DNA from: Spirochaetota bacterium
Lineage (GTDB): Bacteria > Spirochaetota > Spirochaetia > Treponematales > UBA12059
Length of the DNA: 64,000 bases
Direction: 5' to 3'
Assembly: GCA_018816345.1 (NCBI GenBank)
Contig: JAHIWG010000173.1
Location: forward strand, 1-64,000
The position numbers and the translations under genes were made by a program. How positions within the stretch are numbered: the first letter of the stretch is position 1; each line of letters starts with the position of its first letter. This document shows, piece by piece, positions 1 to 8,028 of the stretch. The notes below the pieces were generated by a model, which saw only the letters and a program-made list of their open reading frames with translations, made no database searches and was not told the origin of the DNA.

Positions 1-288
1 CGCGCCTCGGAACCGCCGGCGCAGCGAAGCGAGCCGGTACGTCACGGATGACGATGCGCCACTTCACCGTAGAGCTAGAGCCGGCCGAATAGCGCAACGT
101 AGCCGCCTGGCGCCGCCGCGCGTGAAGTGGCGGCGCGCACGGACACGCGCCTCGGAACCGCCGGCGCAGCGAAGCGAGCCGGTACGTCACGGATGACGAT
201 GCGCCACTTCACCGTAGAGCTAGAGCCGGCCGAATAGCGCAACATAGCCGCCTGGCGCCGCCGCGCGTGAAGTGGCGGCACGCACGGT
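1..288. repeat. Two-copy 145-bp tandem direct repeat
   Basis: Bases 1-142 recur at 146-287 with only two differences (positions 99/244 and 135/280, both G to A), so the period is 145 bp. Each unit has internal dyads: gccacttcac at 58-67 pairs with gtgaagtggc at 122-131, and gtca-cgga-tgac gives a small stem. The period is not a multiple of three, which argues against a repeated protein segment. The first copy starts at the window edge, so the array may extend to the left. The origin of the repeat is unknown. Confidence 0.9.
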
Positions 289-470
289 GCGGTGCGAGCA
301 ATGCGCAGCACCGCAGGGGTGAGAACGCGCATTGCGCGTTCGAGGGGGGTATCCCCCTCACACCCCGACGATAGCAAGAGCCGGCACATCATAGACGACG
401 AGCCGGGACATAGGACGTTTAGGGATTCCACGCCGAGTAGCCACGAATCTAGGCAGCTGATAGAAGCCAC
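289..470. other. Gene-free stretch with two hairpins
   Basis: I see no convincing gene between the repeat and the promoter of the next gene; short open frames here lack ribosome binding sites. Two inverted repeats stand out. The first has nine-base arms gcaatgcgc (298-306) and gcgcattgc (327-335). The second has seven-base arms gaggggg (342-348) and ccccctc (353-359) with a 4-base loop. They may be transcript ends of a gene to the left or part of the repeat element. Confidence 0.5.
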
Positions 471-504
471 TTGTTTTCATATGGCTATAGTGATATAGAT
501 ATCA
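471..504 (+). promoter_or_regulatory. Probable promoter with overlapping palindrome
   Basis: A TTGTTT (-35, 471-476), 17-base spacer and TATAGA (-10, 494-499) sit in an AT-rich island just upstream of the lipoprotein gene at 520. The 14-base palindrome TGATATAGATATCA (491-504) covers the -10 and could be a regulator site. A Shine-Dalgarno sequence (agggag) follows before the ATG. Confidence 0.45.
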
Positions 505-519
505 TAAGGGAGAATAGTA

Positions 520-2544
520 ATGAAATATAAATACTATCTTATATTCAGCGTTATCGTATCTTCGCTTAGTCTAAGCGCGTGCCCGATGTTCCAATTACCG
601 AAAATAGATGCCCCGACAGGCCTGACTGCGACGACGAACCTAGATAGAAGGATAGAGCTAGAGTGGGATTCATGCTACGACTCGGACAGCATTAAGATCT
701 ACCGTAGCGAGTCTGAGGCCGGACCTTTCACGCTGCTCGCCGAGGAAGCGTCTTATTCCTCCTTCCACAGCGATAGGGATCTTGAGCCAATGTGCATTTA
801 TTATTATTACATAACAAAAGTGAGTTCTGGCACGGAGAGCGCGCCGAGCGTAGTCGCCACGGGCGGGACGGTCCTCTCGCCCCCTAACGATATCAATTTT
901 AGCAATACCTACTCGAGCGTCAAGCTATATTGGACGGTCCTTGCGAAGGCAGATTCGTACCGGGTCTATAAGAAACAATCGTCATACGAAAGCTTCTCGC
1001 TGCTCGGCGAGGTTACCGACGCGGAATATACCGATGAGACGGCGACCACGACCACCTGTTACTACGCGGTCAGTAGCGTCAGCGGCGATATCGAGAGCGC
1101 GAAGAGCGAGACCGTCGCCGCATCCACATCCTCCCTACCGGCGCCCCAGAATTTTACCCTTGTATCCACCTACGACGGGATTACCGCCTCGTGGAGCCCC
1201 GTTACCGGCGCCTCCGAATACGAGATATACTCGAGCTCGAGCTCGTATAGCTCGTTCAATCTAGAGAAGACGACCGGTGGTACCGAGTACTCGAACAACT
1301 CGGGCGTTAGCGCCTCGTCGACACGATATTATAAAGTCAGGGCCAAGCTCGCGGACGGTACGGCGGGTTCGTGGTCGACGACAGAATCTGGAAAGCGCCT
1401 TTCCTTGGCGGCTCCTAGCGCCCCGACGATCCAATGGGCGGCGTGGCCCTCGCTCGGAATCAGCTGGGCCGAGGTCGAGGGAGCTCTCTCCTACGAGCTG
1501 TATCGTAGCACCTCGAGCTCGACGTCCGCCGCCCAGACCCTGGTCGCGACAGTTACGTCGGGAACGAGCTACGCGGAAGATACATCGGCCATAACGCCGG
1601 GCACGTGGTATTATCGCGTCGTCGCGAAGAGGAACGATTACGCGAGCAGCCTCGGTGGCTTCGCGTCGAAATGGGTGATGGGCAACCCGGCCATCACTAA
1701 CGTCACGGATAGGGGTAACGCCTTGCGGGTGACCTGGCCGACGTCCAGCGCGCCCTCGTCTGTTCAGTGCGTCGTATACCGATCGAGCGCGGCCGACGGT
1801 ACGTACGAGAGCGTCGGAAGCGCCAACGCGAGCGCCGGCACCTTCGACGACGCGACCATAGCCCTCGGAGGAACGTTCTTCTACAAGATCGCCTACAGGG
1901 ACGGAGCGATAGAGACGACGACTAGCGCCGATAAGTCGGCTACCTCGAACGGGACCATTGGCGGCCTAATCGCTACAAACTCGACGGAGCTCAACGCCAT
2001 CACCGTCTCCTGGACGAGCCTCGGCCCGCTCGTCGATACGTACTCCGTCTATACGTGCGAGACGCAGGCCGGCACCTACGTCAAGATCGGCGATTCGATA
2101 GGCGCCAACTCATACCAGCACTCGGGACTCGTGAAGGGCGAGGCTCGCTGGTATAAGGTCGTCGGCGTCAAGAGCGGCTCTGAGATAGGCGCGCTATCGG
2201 GCGCGACGGCCGTTTCGGGACGCGCCTTCGGCGCCGCACCGCCCGCGATAACGGTGGAGAGCAATGCCTACCAGTCCCCATATTACTATATCCGGCTAAC
2301 GTGGCCGGCTGTTGCGGGGGCCAAGAGGTACATGATTGGAATATACAATACATCCGATACACTGGTCGGAAACATCGTGGTGTCCGGAAGCGCCTATTTT
2401 ACGGCTAGGAACATAATGTTCGATCCGCCAAATTCCGATTACTACCATTTCAGGGTCTTCGCGATCCATAGTAGTACGGGGGACCCGACGGTCGAGGAGG
2501 TATCGGAACCCGGAGCATTGTCATCGCGAGGATACGCGTTCTAG
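520..2544 (+). CDS. Lipoprotein with seven fibronectin-III-like repeats
   Basis: A 674-aa protein with a lipoprotein signal peptide (hydrophobic residues 5-20, lipobox LSAC, Cys21), so it is probably anchored in an envelope membrane and may be surface exposed. The rest is about seven repeats of 85-95 residues, each with the Fn3-like pattern of an early Trp strand (for example ITASWSPV), a Tyr-rich central strand (YEIYSSS) and a late YYKV/YYRV strand. No catalytic domain is visible. An Fn3 stack like this usually serves as spacer or in adhesion or polysaccharide binding. The start is supported by an agggag ribosome binding site 8 bases upstream. The first 100 codons are more AT-rich than the neighbours. 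It stands alone, followed by a hairpin. Confidence 0.85.
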   Translation: MKYKYYLIFSVIVSSLSLSACPMFQLPKIDAPTGLTATTNLDRRIELEWDSCYDSDSIKIYRSESEAGPFTLLAEEASYSSFHSDRDLEPMCIYYYYITKVSSGTESAPSVVATGGTVLSPPNDINFSNTYSSVKLYWTVLAKADSYRVYKKQSSYESFSLLGEVTDAEYTDETATTTTCYYAVSSVSGDIESAKSETVAASTSSLPAPQNFTLVSTYDGITASWSPVTGASEYEIYSSSSSYSSFNLEKTTGGTEYSNNSGVSASSTRYYKVRAKLADGTAGSWSTTESGKRLSLAAPSAPTIQWAAWPSLGISWAEVEGALSYELYRSTSSSTSAAQTLVATVTSGTSYAEDTSAITPGTWYYRVVAKRNDYASSLGGFASKWVMGNPAITNVTDRGNALRVTWPTSSAPSSVQCVVYRSSAADGTYESVGSANASAGTFDDATIALGGTFFYKIAYRDGAIETTTSADKSATSNGTIGGLIATNSTELNAITVSWTSLGPLVDTYSVYTCETQAGTYVKIGDSIGANSYQHSGLVKGEARWYKVVGVKSGSEIGALSGATAVSGRAFGAAPPAITVESNAYQSPYYYIRLTWPAVAGAKRYMIGIYNTSDTLVGNIVVSGSAYFTARNIMFDPPNSDYYHFRVFAIHSSTGDPTVEEVSEPGALSSRGYAF

Positions 2545-2551
2545 TCTAATT

Positions 2552-2600
2552 CGCAAAGCTTAGGACTAGGAGCCTTCTTCTCCCGATCCTAAGCATTGCG
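2552..2600 (+). terminator. Hairpin after the Fn3 lipoprotein gene
   Basis: Arms cgcaa-a-gcttagga (2552-2565) and tcctaagc-a-ttgcg (2587-2600) pair with one internal mismatch around a 21-base loop, 8 bases after the stop codon. A run of T is absent, so it may be a transcript-stabilising stem or an imperfect terminator. Confidence 0.5.
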
Positions 2601-2722
2601 AGAAAATCGACTATAATCGTTGGATGTGCATGGTCTCCCCGGCGGCGCTAGATTCGCTTCGGCGAACGCTATGGCTAGCCCGAAGCGTCGGCGCAAGAGC
2701 TTTCCGTTGACATATCTCCGCT

Positions 2723-3982
2723 ATGGAGACAGACTATCGTCCATTCATGGAGCGAACACCTAGATCGGCGCCGCAGGCGAAGGCACTGCTCCTCATAGCG
2801 GGCGCGGGGCACGGCTTCTCGCTGGCCTACGCTTACCTGATGCCCAGGGCGGCCGAGGTCCCCTCAGGCCCGGCGTACTCGATCATCCTGATCGCCTTCA
2901 GCGCCCTTCTCCTCGCCCCGCTCGCGCGATGGGCGCGCGACCCCGGCGTCGGGTTCCTGGTGCTCGGGGCCAAGGCCGGGATCGCGGTACTGGTCCTTAC
3001 GCCGCTCTGGTTCCCCAGCCCCCTCAAGGTCCTCGTCGTCTGCGTCCTCGTGATCGAGATCGCCTTCGTACTGCCCCGTCCGTGGGACGTCGCGGGAGCC
3101 GCCATCGCTATCGCCCTGGCCTTGAGCACCCAGGCCGGGCGGAAACTATGGGATATCGTCGCCGAGCCGGCCTCCGTAGACGAGCTGGCGTTCCTCGCCT
3201 TGCTACCGGCCCTGGCGGGGTTGCTCGCGGGCGGATACAAGGACGCCCTGCTGGGATACGACAGGAGCGCGGCGGAGGCCGCCCGCCTCAGGGACGGGAG
3301 CCAGGCCATAATCCTGGCTAACGTCAGGTTCCAGGAGCAGGCGCAGGAACTCGAGGACGCCAGCTCCGCCCGCGAGAGGAAGCGCATCAGCCGCGAGATC
3401 CACGACATCGTCGGGTACGCGGTCACCAACCAGGCGATGGCGATGGAAGCCGCGCTCGTGCTGCTCGAGAAGGACGACCGCAAGGAGAGCCTCCGCGCCC
3501 TGCTCGAGAACGCGAGGGACCAGTCGAGGGACGGCCTGGCCGAGGTCCGCGCGGCCCTCTACGAGATACGCAAGCGGCGTCCGCCGTACGTGGATTTCCA
3601 GAACCGCATGATACATATCTGCCGGACGTTCAACCGGGCCACGGGGGTGGAAGTCGCGTGCGAGGTCGTAGGCCAGCACGTACGGATTCCCGTGGGCCTG
3701 GACATGGCCCTGTACCGCATAGTCCAGGCGGGGCTGACCAATTCCTTCCTGCACGGCAAGGCCAGGAACGTGCGCGTCCTGATCCAGGGCGTAGAGGGAA
3801 CCCTTCATCTATCCATCCAGGACGACGGGGTCGGGGCGGCGGAGGTCCACGAGGGCATAGGGCTGGCGGGGATGAGAGAGCGGCTGTCGCCCTTCGGGGG
3901 GACGCTCGCCTATAAGGGCGACGAGGGCGGGTTCCTCGTGAAAGCCACGGTACCGCTGGACGAGAAGGACGCGCGAGCATGA
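2723..3982 (+). CDS. Sensor histidine kinase, NarL/LiaS-type (HisKA_3)
   Basis: A 419-aa membrane sensor kinase. Residues about 17-165 form five or six hydrophobic segments without a large extracytoplasmic domain, suggesting an intramembrane sensor. A coiled linker follows (about 170-215). The HisKA_3 dimerisation helix carries the phospho-acceptor His227 in ERKRISREIHD. The ATP-binding domain has an N-box around Asn340 and a G1 box with Asp367-Asp368 followed by GIGLAGMRERL. The stop overlaps the start of the response regulator by 4 bases (ATGA), so the pair is translationally coupled. The ribosome binding site is weak; a start at 2747 is possible. The signal is unknown. The convergent sugar transporter is a candidate target by proximity only. 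Confidence 0.9.
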   Translation: METDYRPFMERTPRSAPQAKALLLIAGAGHGFSLAYAYLMPRAAEVPSGPAYSIILIAFSALLLAPLARWARDPGVGFLVLGAKAGIAVLVLTPLWFPSPLKVLVVCVLVIEIAFVLPRPWDVAGAAIAIALALSTQAGRKLWDIVAEPASVDELAFLALLPALAGLLAGGYKDALLGYDRSAAEAARLRDGSQAIILANVRFQEQAQELEDASSARERKRISREIHDIVGYAVTNQAMAMEAALVLLEKDDRKESLRALLENARDQSRDGLAEVRAALYEIRKRRPPYVDFQNRMIHICRTFNRATGVEVACEVVGQHVRIPVGLDMALYRIVQAGLTNSFLHGKARNVRVLIQGVEGTLHLSIQDDGVGAAEVHEGIGLAGMRERLSPFGGTLAYKGDEGGFLVKATVPLDEKDARA

Positions 3983-4632
3983 TCAAGATACTCATAGTCG
4001 ACGACCAGAAACTATTCGCGGAAAGCCTCAGGACGGTGCTCGAGGGCACGCAGGACGATTTCTCCGTATGCGCCATTGCCGAGGACGGGGCCCAGGCCAT
4101 CGTCGCCGTCGCCGAGCACCTGCCGTCCATAGTGCTCATGGACGTTCGCATGCCCGTGATGGACGGCGTCGCGGCGTCCAGGATAATCCATAGCCGCTAC
4201 CCCGAGATCCCGATCCTGATGCTCACCACCTTCGAGGACGACGAGTACGTCAGAGAGGCCCTCGGCTACGGAGTCAAGGGCTACCTCCTCAAGAACATAC
4301 CCAGCCAGGAACTCGTCGCCAGCATCAGGGCCGTATTGAGCGGCGCCCTCCTCCTGGACCCCCGGCTCATAGGCGCGCTCGTAGGCAGGGGCCGGGACGA
4401 GGCCTCACCGAAGCCGCCCGCCTCGCACCCGGAATGGTTTGACGTGCTTTCCAGGCGCGAGCGGCAGATACTGGGCCTGATGATAGAGGGATACCAGAAC
4501 GACGAGATAGCCCAGCGGCTATGCGTCGCCCAGCAGACGGTGCGCAACTATATAAGCCGCATCTATGATAAGACCGTGACCGAGGATCGCGTCCAGGTGA
4601 TACGCCTGGCGAGAGCGAGCGGCTTGTTCTAA
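3979..4632 (+). CDS. Response regulator, NarL/FixJ family
   Basis: A 217-aa two-domain regulator. The receiver domain (1-120) has the acidic pair Asp8-Asp9, phosphorylation site Asp55 in VLMDVRMP and the conserved Lys in KGYLLKN. The LuxR-type helix-turn-helix (about 153-212) includes LSRRERQILGLM and the recognition region QQTVRNYISRIY. It is the partner of the upstream kinase (ATGA overlap). DNA targets are unknown; palindromes in front of the sugar-binding-protein gene near 7856-7905 are candidates by inference. Confidence 0.93.
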   Translation: MIKILIVDDQKLFAESLRTVLEGTQDDFSVCAIAEDGAQAIVAVAEHLPSIVLMDVRMPVMDGVAASRIIHSRYPEIPILMLTTFEDDEYVREALGYGVKGYLLKNIPSQELVASIRAVLSGALLLDPRLIGALVGRGRDEASPKPPASHPEWFDVLSRRERQILGLMIEGYQNDEIAQRLCVAQQTVRNYISRIYDKTVTEDRVQVIRLARASGLF

Positions 4633-4633
4633 G

Positions 4634-4664
4634 CGGCCGGGCCCTTGCGGCCGGGCCCGGGCCG
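4634..4664. terminator. Bidirectional hairpin between convergent genes
   Basis: cggccgggccc (4634-4644) pairs with gggcccgggccg (4653-4664) with one bulged G. It fills the whole 33-base gap between the stop of the response regulator and the stop of the opposing permease gene, so it may serve both transcripts. There is no T run on either side. Confidence 0.55.
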
Positions 4665-4665
4665 T

Positions 4666-5523
4666 CTACTCCTTCACGGCCCCCGCCGTCAGGCCCTCGA
4701 TGAACTGCCTCGAGAGGACGAGGTACAGGATCAGGATGGGCACGGTGGCCAGCGTCAGGGTCGCGAGCACGCTCGTCCAGTCGGTCTGGAACTGCCCGAA
4801 CAGGCGGGTGACGCCTAGCATCAGGGTGCGCTGGCTCTCGCTTCGTATGAGTATGAGGGGGAACCATAGGTCGTTCCAGATGTTAACCAAATTGAAGATG
4901 GCTACCGTAGCCATGGCCGGCCGGGCCAGGGGGAGCATTACGGCCCAGAAGATCCGGAAGCTGCCGGCCCCGTCGATATGGGCGGCCTGGACCAGCTCCC
5001 GCGGGATGGTCCGGAAGTATTCGGTCAGTATCATGATGCCCATGGGCATGCCCATGGCGAGGTAGATAGGCAGGAGGCCTAGGAGCTTATCGAGGAGGCC
5101 GAGCCCCTTGAGCATTATTATCAAGTTGATGCTGGCGATGCGCATGGGGATCATGAGCCCCAGGAGGAAGAATACCGATATGGCCCGCGCCAGGCGGACG
5201 TCCCAATAGACCAGCGCGTAGCTGGCGAGGGCCGCGAGGATCATCACGCCGACTATGGAGAGGACGGTGATGAACACGGAGTTGAAGAGGTAGACGAGGA
5301 AATTACCCTCCTCGAAGACCATTCGGAAGCCGTCGAATATCGGGGCCTTCGAGACGCTGAACGGAGAGAGGAATATCTCCGAGGTAGGCTTGAAGGAGTT
5401 GACTATCATCAGGTAGAGCGGCACGAGGACTATGACCGCCCAAACGCCGAGGACCAGGTACGAGAGGGCGTTACCGGCTCGCTTCCCGCTCGCGGCGGCC
5501 CCGGCGCTTCGAATTCTCGGCAT
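4666..5523 (-). CDS. Sugar ABC transporter permease (MalG type)
   Basis: A 285-aa inner-membrane permease of the carbohydrate uptake (CUT1) type with six predicted membrane segments. The cytoplasmic coupling loop that docks on the ATPase is clear at about 179-198 (QAAHIDGAGSFRIFWAVMLP, the EAA motif). It is the last gene of a three-gene operon: binding protein (7804), MalF-type permease (6489), then this gene 9 bases further on. No ATPase gene is present, so a shared MsmK-type ATPase elsewhere is expected. Substrate cannot be told from sequence. Confidence 0.92.
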   Translation of the reverse strand: MPRIRSAGAAASGKRAGNALSYLVLGVWAVIVLVPLYLMIVNSFKPTSEIFLSPFSVSKAPIFDGFRMVFEEGNFLVYLFNSVFITVLSIVGVMILAALASYALVYWDVRLARAISVFFLLGLMIPMRIASINLIIMLKGLGLLDKLLGLLPIYLAMGMPMGIMILTEYFRTIPRELVQAAHIDGAGSFRIFWAVMLPLARPAMATVAIFNLVNIWNDLWFPLILIRSESQRTLMLGVTRLFGQFQTDWTSVLATLTLATVPILILYLVLSRQFIEGLTAGAVKE

Positions 5524-5532
5524 GGGTGCTCC

Positions 5533-6489
5533 TTACTTCCTGCTCGCCGTGAGCCTTCGCATCGCGAGGACTCCCGCGAGCAACGTCACGAAGGTGATGG
5601 TGGCGATGGCCGCGCCCAGCCCCATGTCGGGAATGCCTACGGGGTGCTTCCCCGCTATGCCGGTGCGATAGAAATACGTGCCTAGTATGTCGGCCGAGTA
5701 ATTGGGCGCGCCGTTGGCCCCCGCCATGGCGTAGACCACGTCGAAGGCGTTGAAGTTGCCCGTGAACGTCAGTATTCCCACGACGCCCATCATCGGCACG
5801 AGGATGGGCAGCTTGATCAGCTTGATGACCTGCCATCCGCTGGCCCCGTCTATCTGGGCGGCCTCGAAATAGTCCTCGGGTATGCTCTGCAGGGCCGCGG
5901 TGAATATCATGGTCGGGATGCCTACCCACTGCCAGCTCGATACCAGCGAGATGATAGGCAGGGTCGTCTCCTCGAGCCCCAGCCAGGGAAGGGCCAGGGC
6001 GCGCAGGCCGATCCTCTCCAGGAGCAGGTTTACGGGGCCGAAATTCGGGTCGAGCATCAGCTTCCAGAGGAAGCCCGTGACGACTATGGCCAGCGTCGCC
6101 GGTATGAAGATGACCGTCCTGAAGAATCCGACGCCCCTGAGCCTCTTATTGCTCAGCATCAGCGCGAACATGAGCCCGAGCGAATTCTGGACGAGCATGT
6201 GAACGGCGAAGAAAATCCAGGTGTTGCCGAACGCGCCCCAGAAACGAGGCGCTATGTCGACGTCGGAGAACAGCTTCTTGTAGTTATCGAATCCGACGAA
6301 GGTATCGAGCCTGAAGCCGTTGCCCGTATAGAAGCTCAGCTTGAGCGAGGCCAGGAGGGGGAAGGCCATGAACGCCACGTAGACGGCCAGCGCGGGAAGG
6401 ATATAGAGGAACCAACTAGGTCGCCGATAGATTCCCACTCCCCAATACGAGCGGCGGGCCGTCCCCGGCTTGTCGGAAGCATGCGTCAT
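5533..6489 (-). CDS. Sugar ABC transporter permease (MalF/UgpA type)
   Basis: A 318-aa permease with an N-terminal cytoplasmic tail (about 1-25), a first membrane segment (WFLYILPALAVYVAFMAFPL) and a CUT1 coupling loop starting at Glu209 (EAAQIDGASGWQVIKLIKLP). It forms the transmembrane heterodimer with the following MalG-type gene. It is separated from the upstream binding-protein gene by a strong hairpin at 6510-6541. Confidence 0.92.
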   Translation of the reverse strand: MTHASDKPGTARRSYWGVGIYRRPSWFLYILPALAVYVAFMAFPLLASLKLSFYTGNGFRLDTFVGFDNYKKLFSDVDIAPRFWGAFGNTWIFFAVHMLVQNSLGLMFALMLSNKRLRGVGFFRTVIFIPATLAIVVTGFLWKLMLDPNFGPVNLLLERIGLRALALPWLGLEETTLPIISLVSSWQWVGIPTMIFTAALQSIPEDYFEAAQIDGASGWQVIKLIKLPILVPMMGVVGILTFTGNFNAFDVVYAMAGANGAPNYSADILGTYFYRTGIAGKHPVGIPDMGLGAAIATITFVTLLAGVLAMRRLTASRK

Positions 6490-6509
6490 TAGAACCGTCC
6501 TTAGGAAAG

Positions 6510-6541
6510 GCGAGTCCCGGCCCGCCGAGGCCGGGACTCGC
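6510..6541 (-). terminator. Intra-operon hairpin (attenuator or mRNA stabiliser)
   Basis: Perfect 13-base arms, gcgagtcccggcc (6510-6522) and its complement (6529-6541), with a six-base loop, lie between the binding-protein gene and the first permease gene. No T run follows. Hairpins here commonly protect the binding-protein mRNA and lower permease expression; that role is inferred. The same layout recurs at 18123-18146 and 45138-45196. Confidence 0.65.
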
Positions 6542-6568
6542 AGGATGCTAGCGTATCGGAGAAAAGGA

Positions 6569-7804
6569 TCAGTACGTATACCACTTGGCGAGGCCGGCGG
6601 CGAAATCGTCCGCGGCCTGCTGGGGCGTCCTCTTCCCTCCCAGGACGGCGATGGTGCTAGCCGTGATCAGGTCGTACCCGGACGGGTTCCCGGTGTTCAG
6701 GCGGGTCCAGCTGAACCTGACGTCGGTATCCCTGCCGTCGTTGAAGGACAGGAACGACTTGACCGCCGGATTGGAGAAGGGGATAGCCTTGGAGGCCTTG
6801 GCCATCGGGAAGAACCCGGTGAAATTCTCCGCTACCGACGCGATGCCCTCGTCGCTGACGAGCCACGCGACGAAGGTCTTCGCGGCGGCTATGTTCTTCG
6901 ACTTGGGATTGATCGCCATGCCGGTATCGGCGTGGAAGACCTGGGCCTGCTTCATCCCCTTGGGAGCGGGCGCCGCGAAAACGCCGTACTCGAGGCCGGC
7001 GGCCTTCATGTGCTCGGGGATGGTCCAGGAGCCGTCGAACATCATGGCGGCCTTGCCGAGCTGGAACATGACCTTGGACGAGTTATAGTCCACGGCCGCG
7101 TAGCCGCGGGGCAGATAGGGCGCGAGGTCCTTGATCGCCTGGAATACGGCGACTACCGCCTTATCGTTCCACTTCTTAGCCCCGGATTCCAGAGCCTTGC
7201 GGCCGGCCGCGCCGCCGACGTAGGTAGGGGCGAGGGTCTGGAAAACGACCTCGTTGATGTCCCACTCGTCCTTCGTGCCGTTGGCGAAGGGTATGATTCC
7301 CTTGGAGCTCAGTTTCTTGGCCGCGGCGAGCAGGTCTTCCCACGTCTTGGGCACGTCGATCTTATTATCGCGGAACAGCTTGATATTGTAGTAGATGCCC
7401 TGGCTGATGGCGAAGAGCGGCATGCCGAACGATCGGCCGTCGTCGGATTGCCAGAAGAACTTGGAGGCCGCGTCGAACTTGCCCATGAACGCCTCGGCGC
7501 TCAGGTCCAGCATGAACCCGTCCTTGAACAGCGTCTTCCCGACGTCGCCCGAGCGGGCGTAGAAGACGTCGGGCCCCGTGCCGCTCTCGAGCTGGAGCCT
7601 CAGCGTGGCGTTATAGTCGGGAGGGTTAGTCGGGTCGAATTTCACCTGGATGCCGGGATAGGCCTTGTTGAAGTCGGCGATGAGGCCTCGCCATTGGGCG
7701 ACGTCGTCGGTCCTCCACGATCCTACCGTTATGCTCTGCGCGGCGACGGAACCGGCCATTACCAGGACCATCACGGCGAAGACGATCAGTCTCGCTCGCT
7801 TCAT
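6569..7804 (-). CDS. Extracellular sugar-binding protein of ABC transporter
   Basis: A 411-aa periplasmic solute-binding protein of the family 1 (MalE/UgpB-like) type. The Sec signal peptide is residues 1-22 (hydrophobic FAVMVLVMAGSVAA, then QS). The mature part has the usual bilobed pattern, including DFNKAYPGIQVKFD near the N terminus and a late Trp/Pro-rich hinge. An aaaggag ribosome binding site precedes ATG at 7804. It is the first gene of the operon and is followed by a 13-bp hairpin, as expected for a binding protein made in excess. The ligand is unknown. Confidence 0.93.
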   Translation of the reverse strand: MKRARLIVFAVMVLVMAGSVAAQSITVGSWRTDDVAQWRGLIADFNKAYPGIQVKFDPTNPPDYNATLRLQLESGTGPDVFYARSGDVGKTLFKDGFMLDLSAEAFMGKFDAASKFFWQSDDGRSFGMPLFAISQGIYYNIKLFRDNKIDVPKTWEDLLAAAKKLSSKGIIPFANGTKDEWDINEVVFQTLAPTYVGGAAGRKALESGAKKWNDKAVVAVFQAIKDLAPYLPRGYAAVDYNSSKVMFQLGKAAMMFDGSWTIPEHMKAAGLEYGVFAAPAPKGMKQAQVFHADTGMAINPKSKNIAAAKTFVAWLVSDEGIASVAENFTGFFPMAKASKAIPFSNPAVKSFLSFNDGRDTDVRFSWTRLNTGNPSGYDLITASTIAVLGGKRTPQQAADDFAAGLAKWYTY

Positions 7805-7855
7805 GCGTTGCTCCTTTGAATAAGATATCGTCTCGATAGTGTAAGGCCGTCCTCG

Positions 7856-7950
7856 GTATCGCGATACGGTTGCCTAGTACCCGGAATGTACTCGATTTGT
7901 ACTAGCGGCCGCGGTTCCGCGGGGAAGCAGGCGCCGGCCGGTTCCGGCGC
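7856..7950. promoter_or_regulatory. Divergent control region with palindromes
   Basis: Between the divergent binding-protein gene and the isochorismatase-DUF885 gene lie a perfect 12-base palindrome (GTATCGCGATAC, 7856-7867), a 7-base inverted repeat (ctagtac 7874-7880, gtactag 7899-7905) and a GC-rich hairpin (gcgccgg 7931-7937, ccggcgc 7944-7950). The first two are plausible regulator sites for the sugar operon. I could not identify a convincing -35/-10 pair. Confidence 0.4.
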
Positions 7951-8028
7951 CCGGTATTGCCCGCCGGGCGCATATGCCGTAGCATTGCTGTATGCGCGAA
8001 GCCGGCAAGAACCGGCGGGGAGGCGATA

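Noticed and set aside
1-290. The 145-bp repeats as a CRISPR array or integron attC array
   Set aside because: The unit is far longer than a CRISPR repeat, no spacers vary between copies, and no GTTRRRY core is seen at the copy boundary. Only two copies are present and no integrase gene is near.
75-498. Open frames at 75-470 (minus) and 292-498 (plus)
   Set aside because: The minus frame runs through the tandem repeat, whose 145-base period shifts frame between copies. Neither has a ribosome binding site or a recognisable domain.
2707-2722. TTGACA at 2707-2712 as promoter of the two-component genes
   Set aside because: It lies only 11 bases before the ATG, so its -10 would fall inside the gene; chance match is more likely unless the true start is further in.
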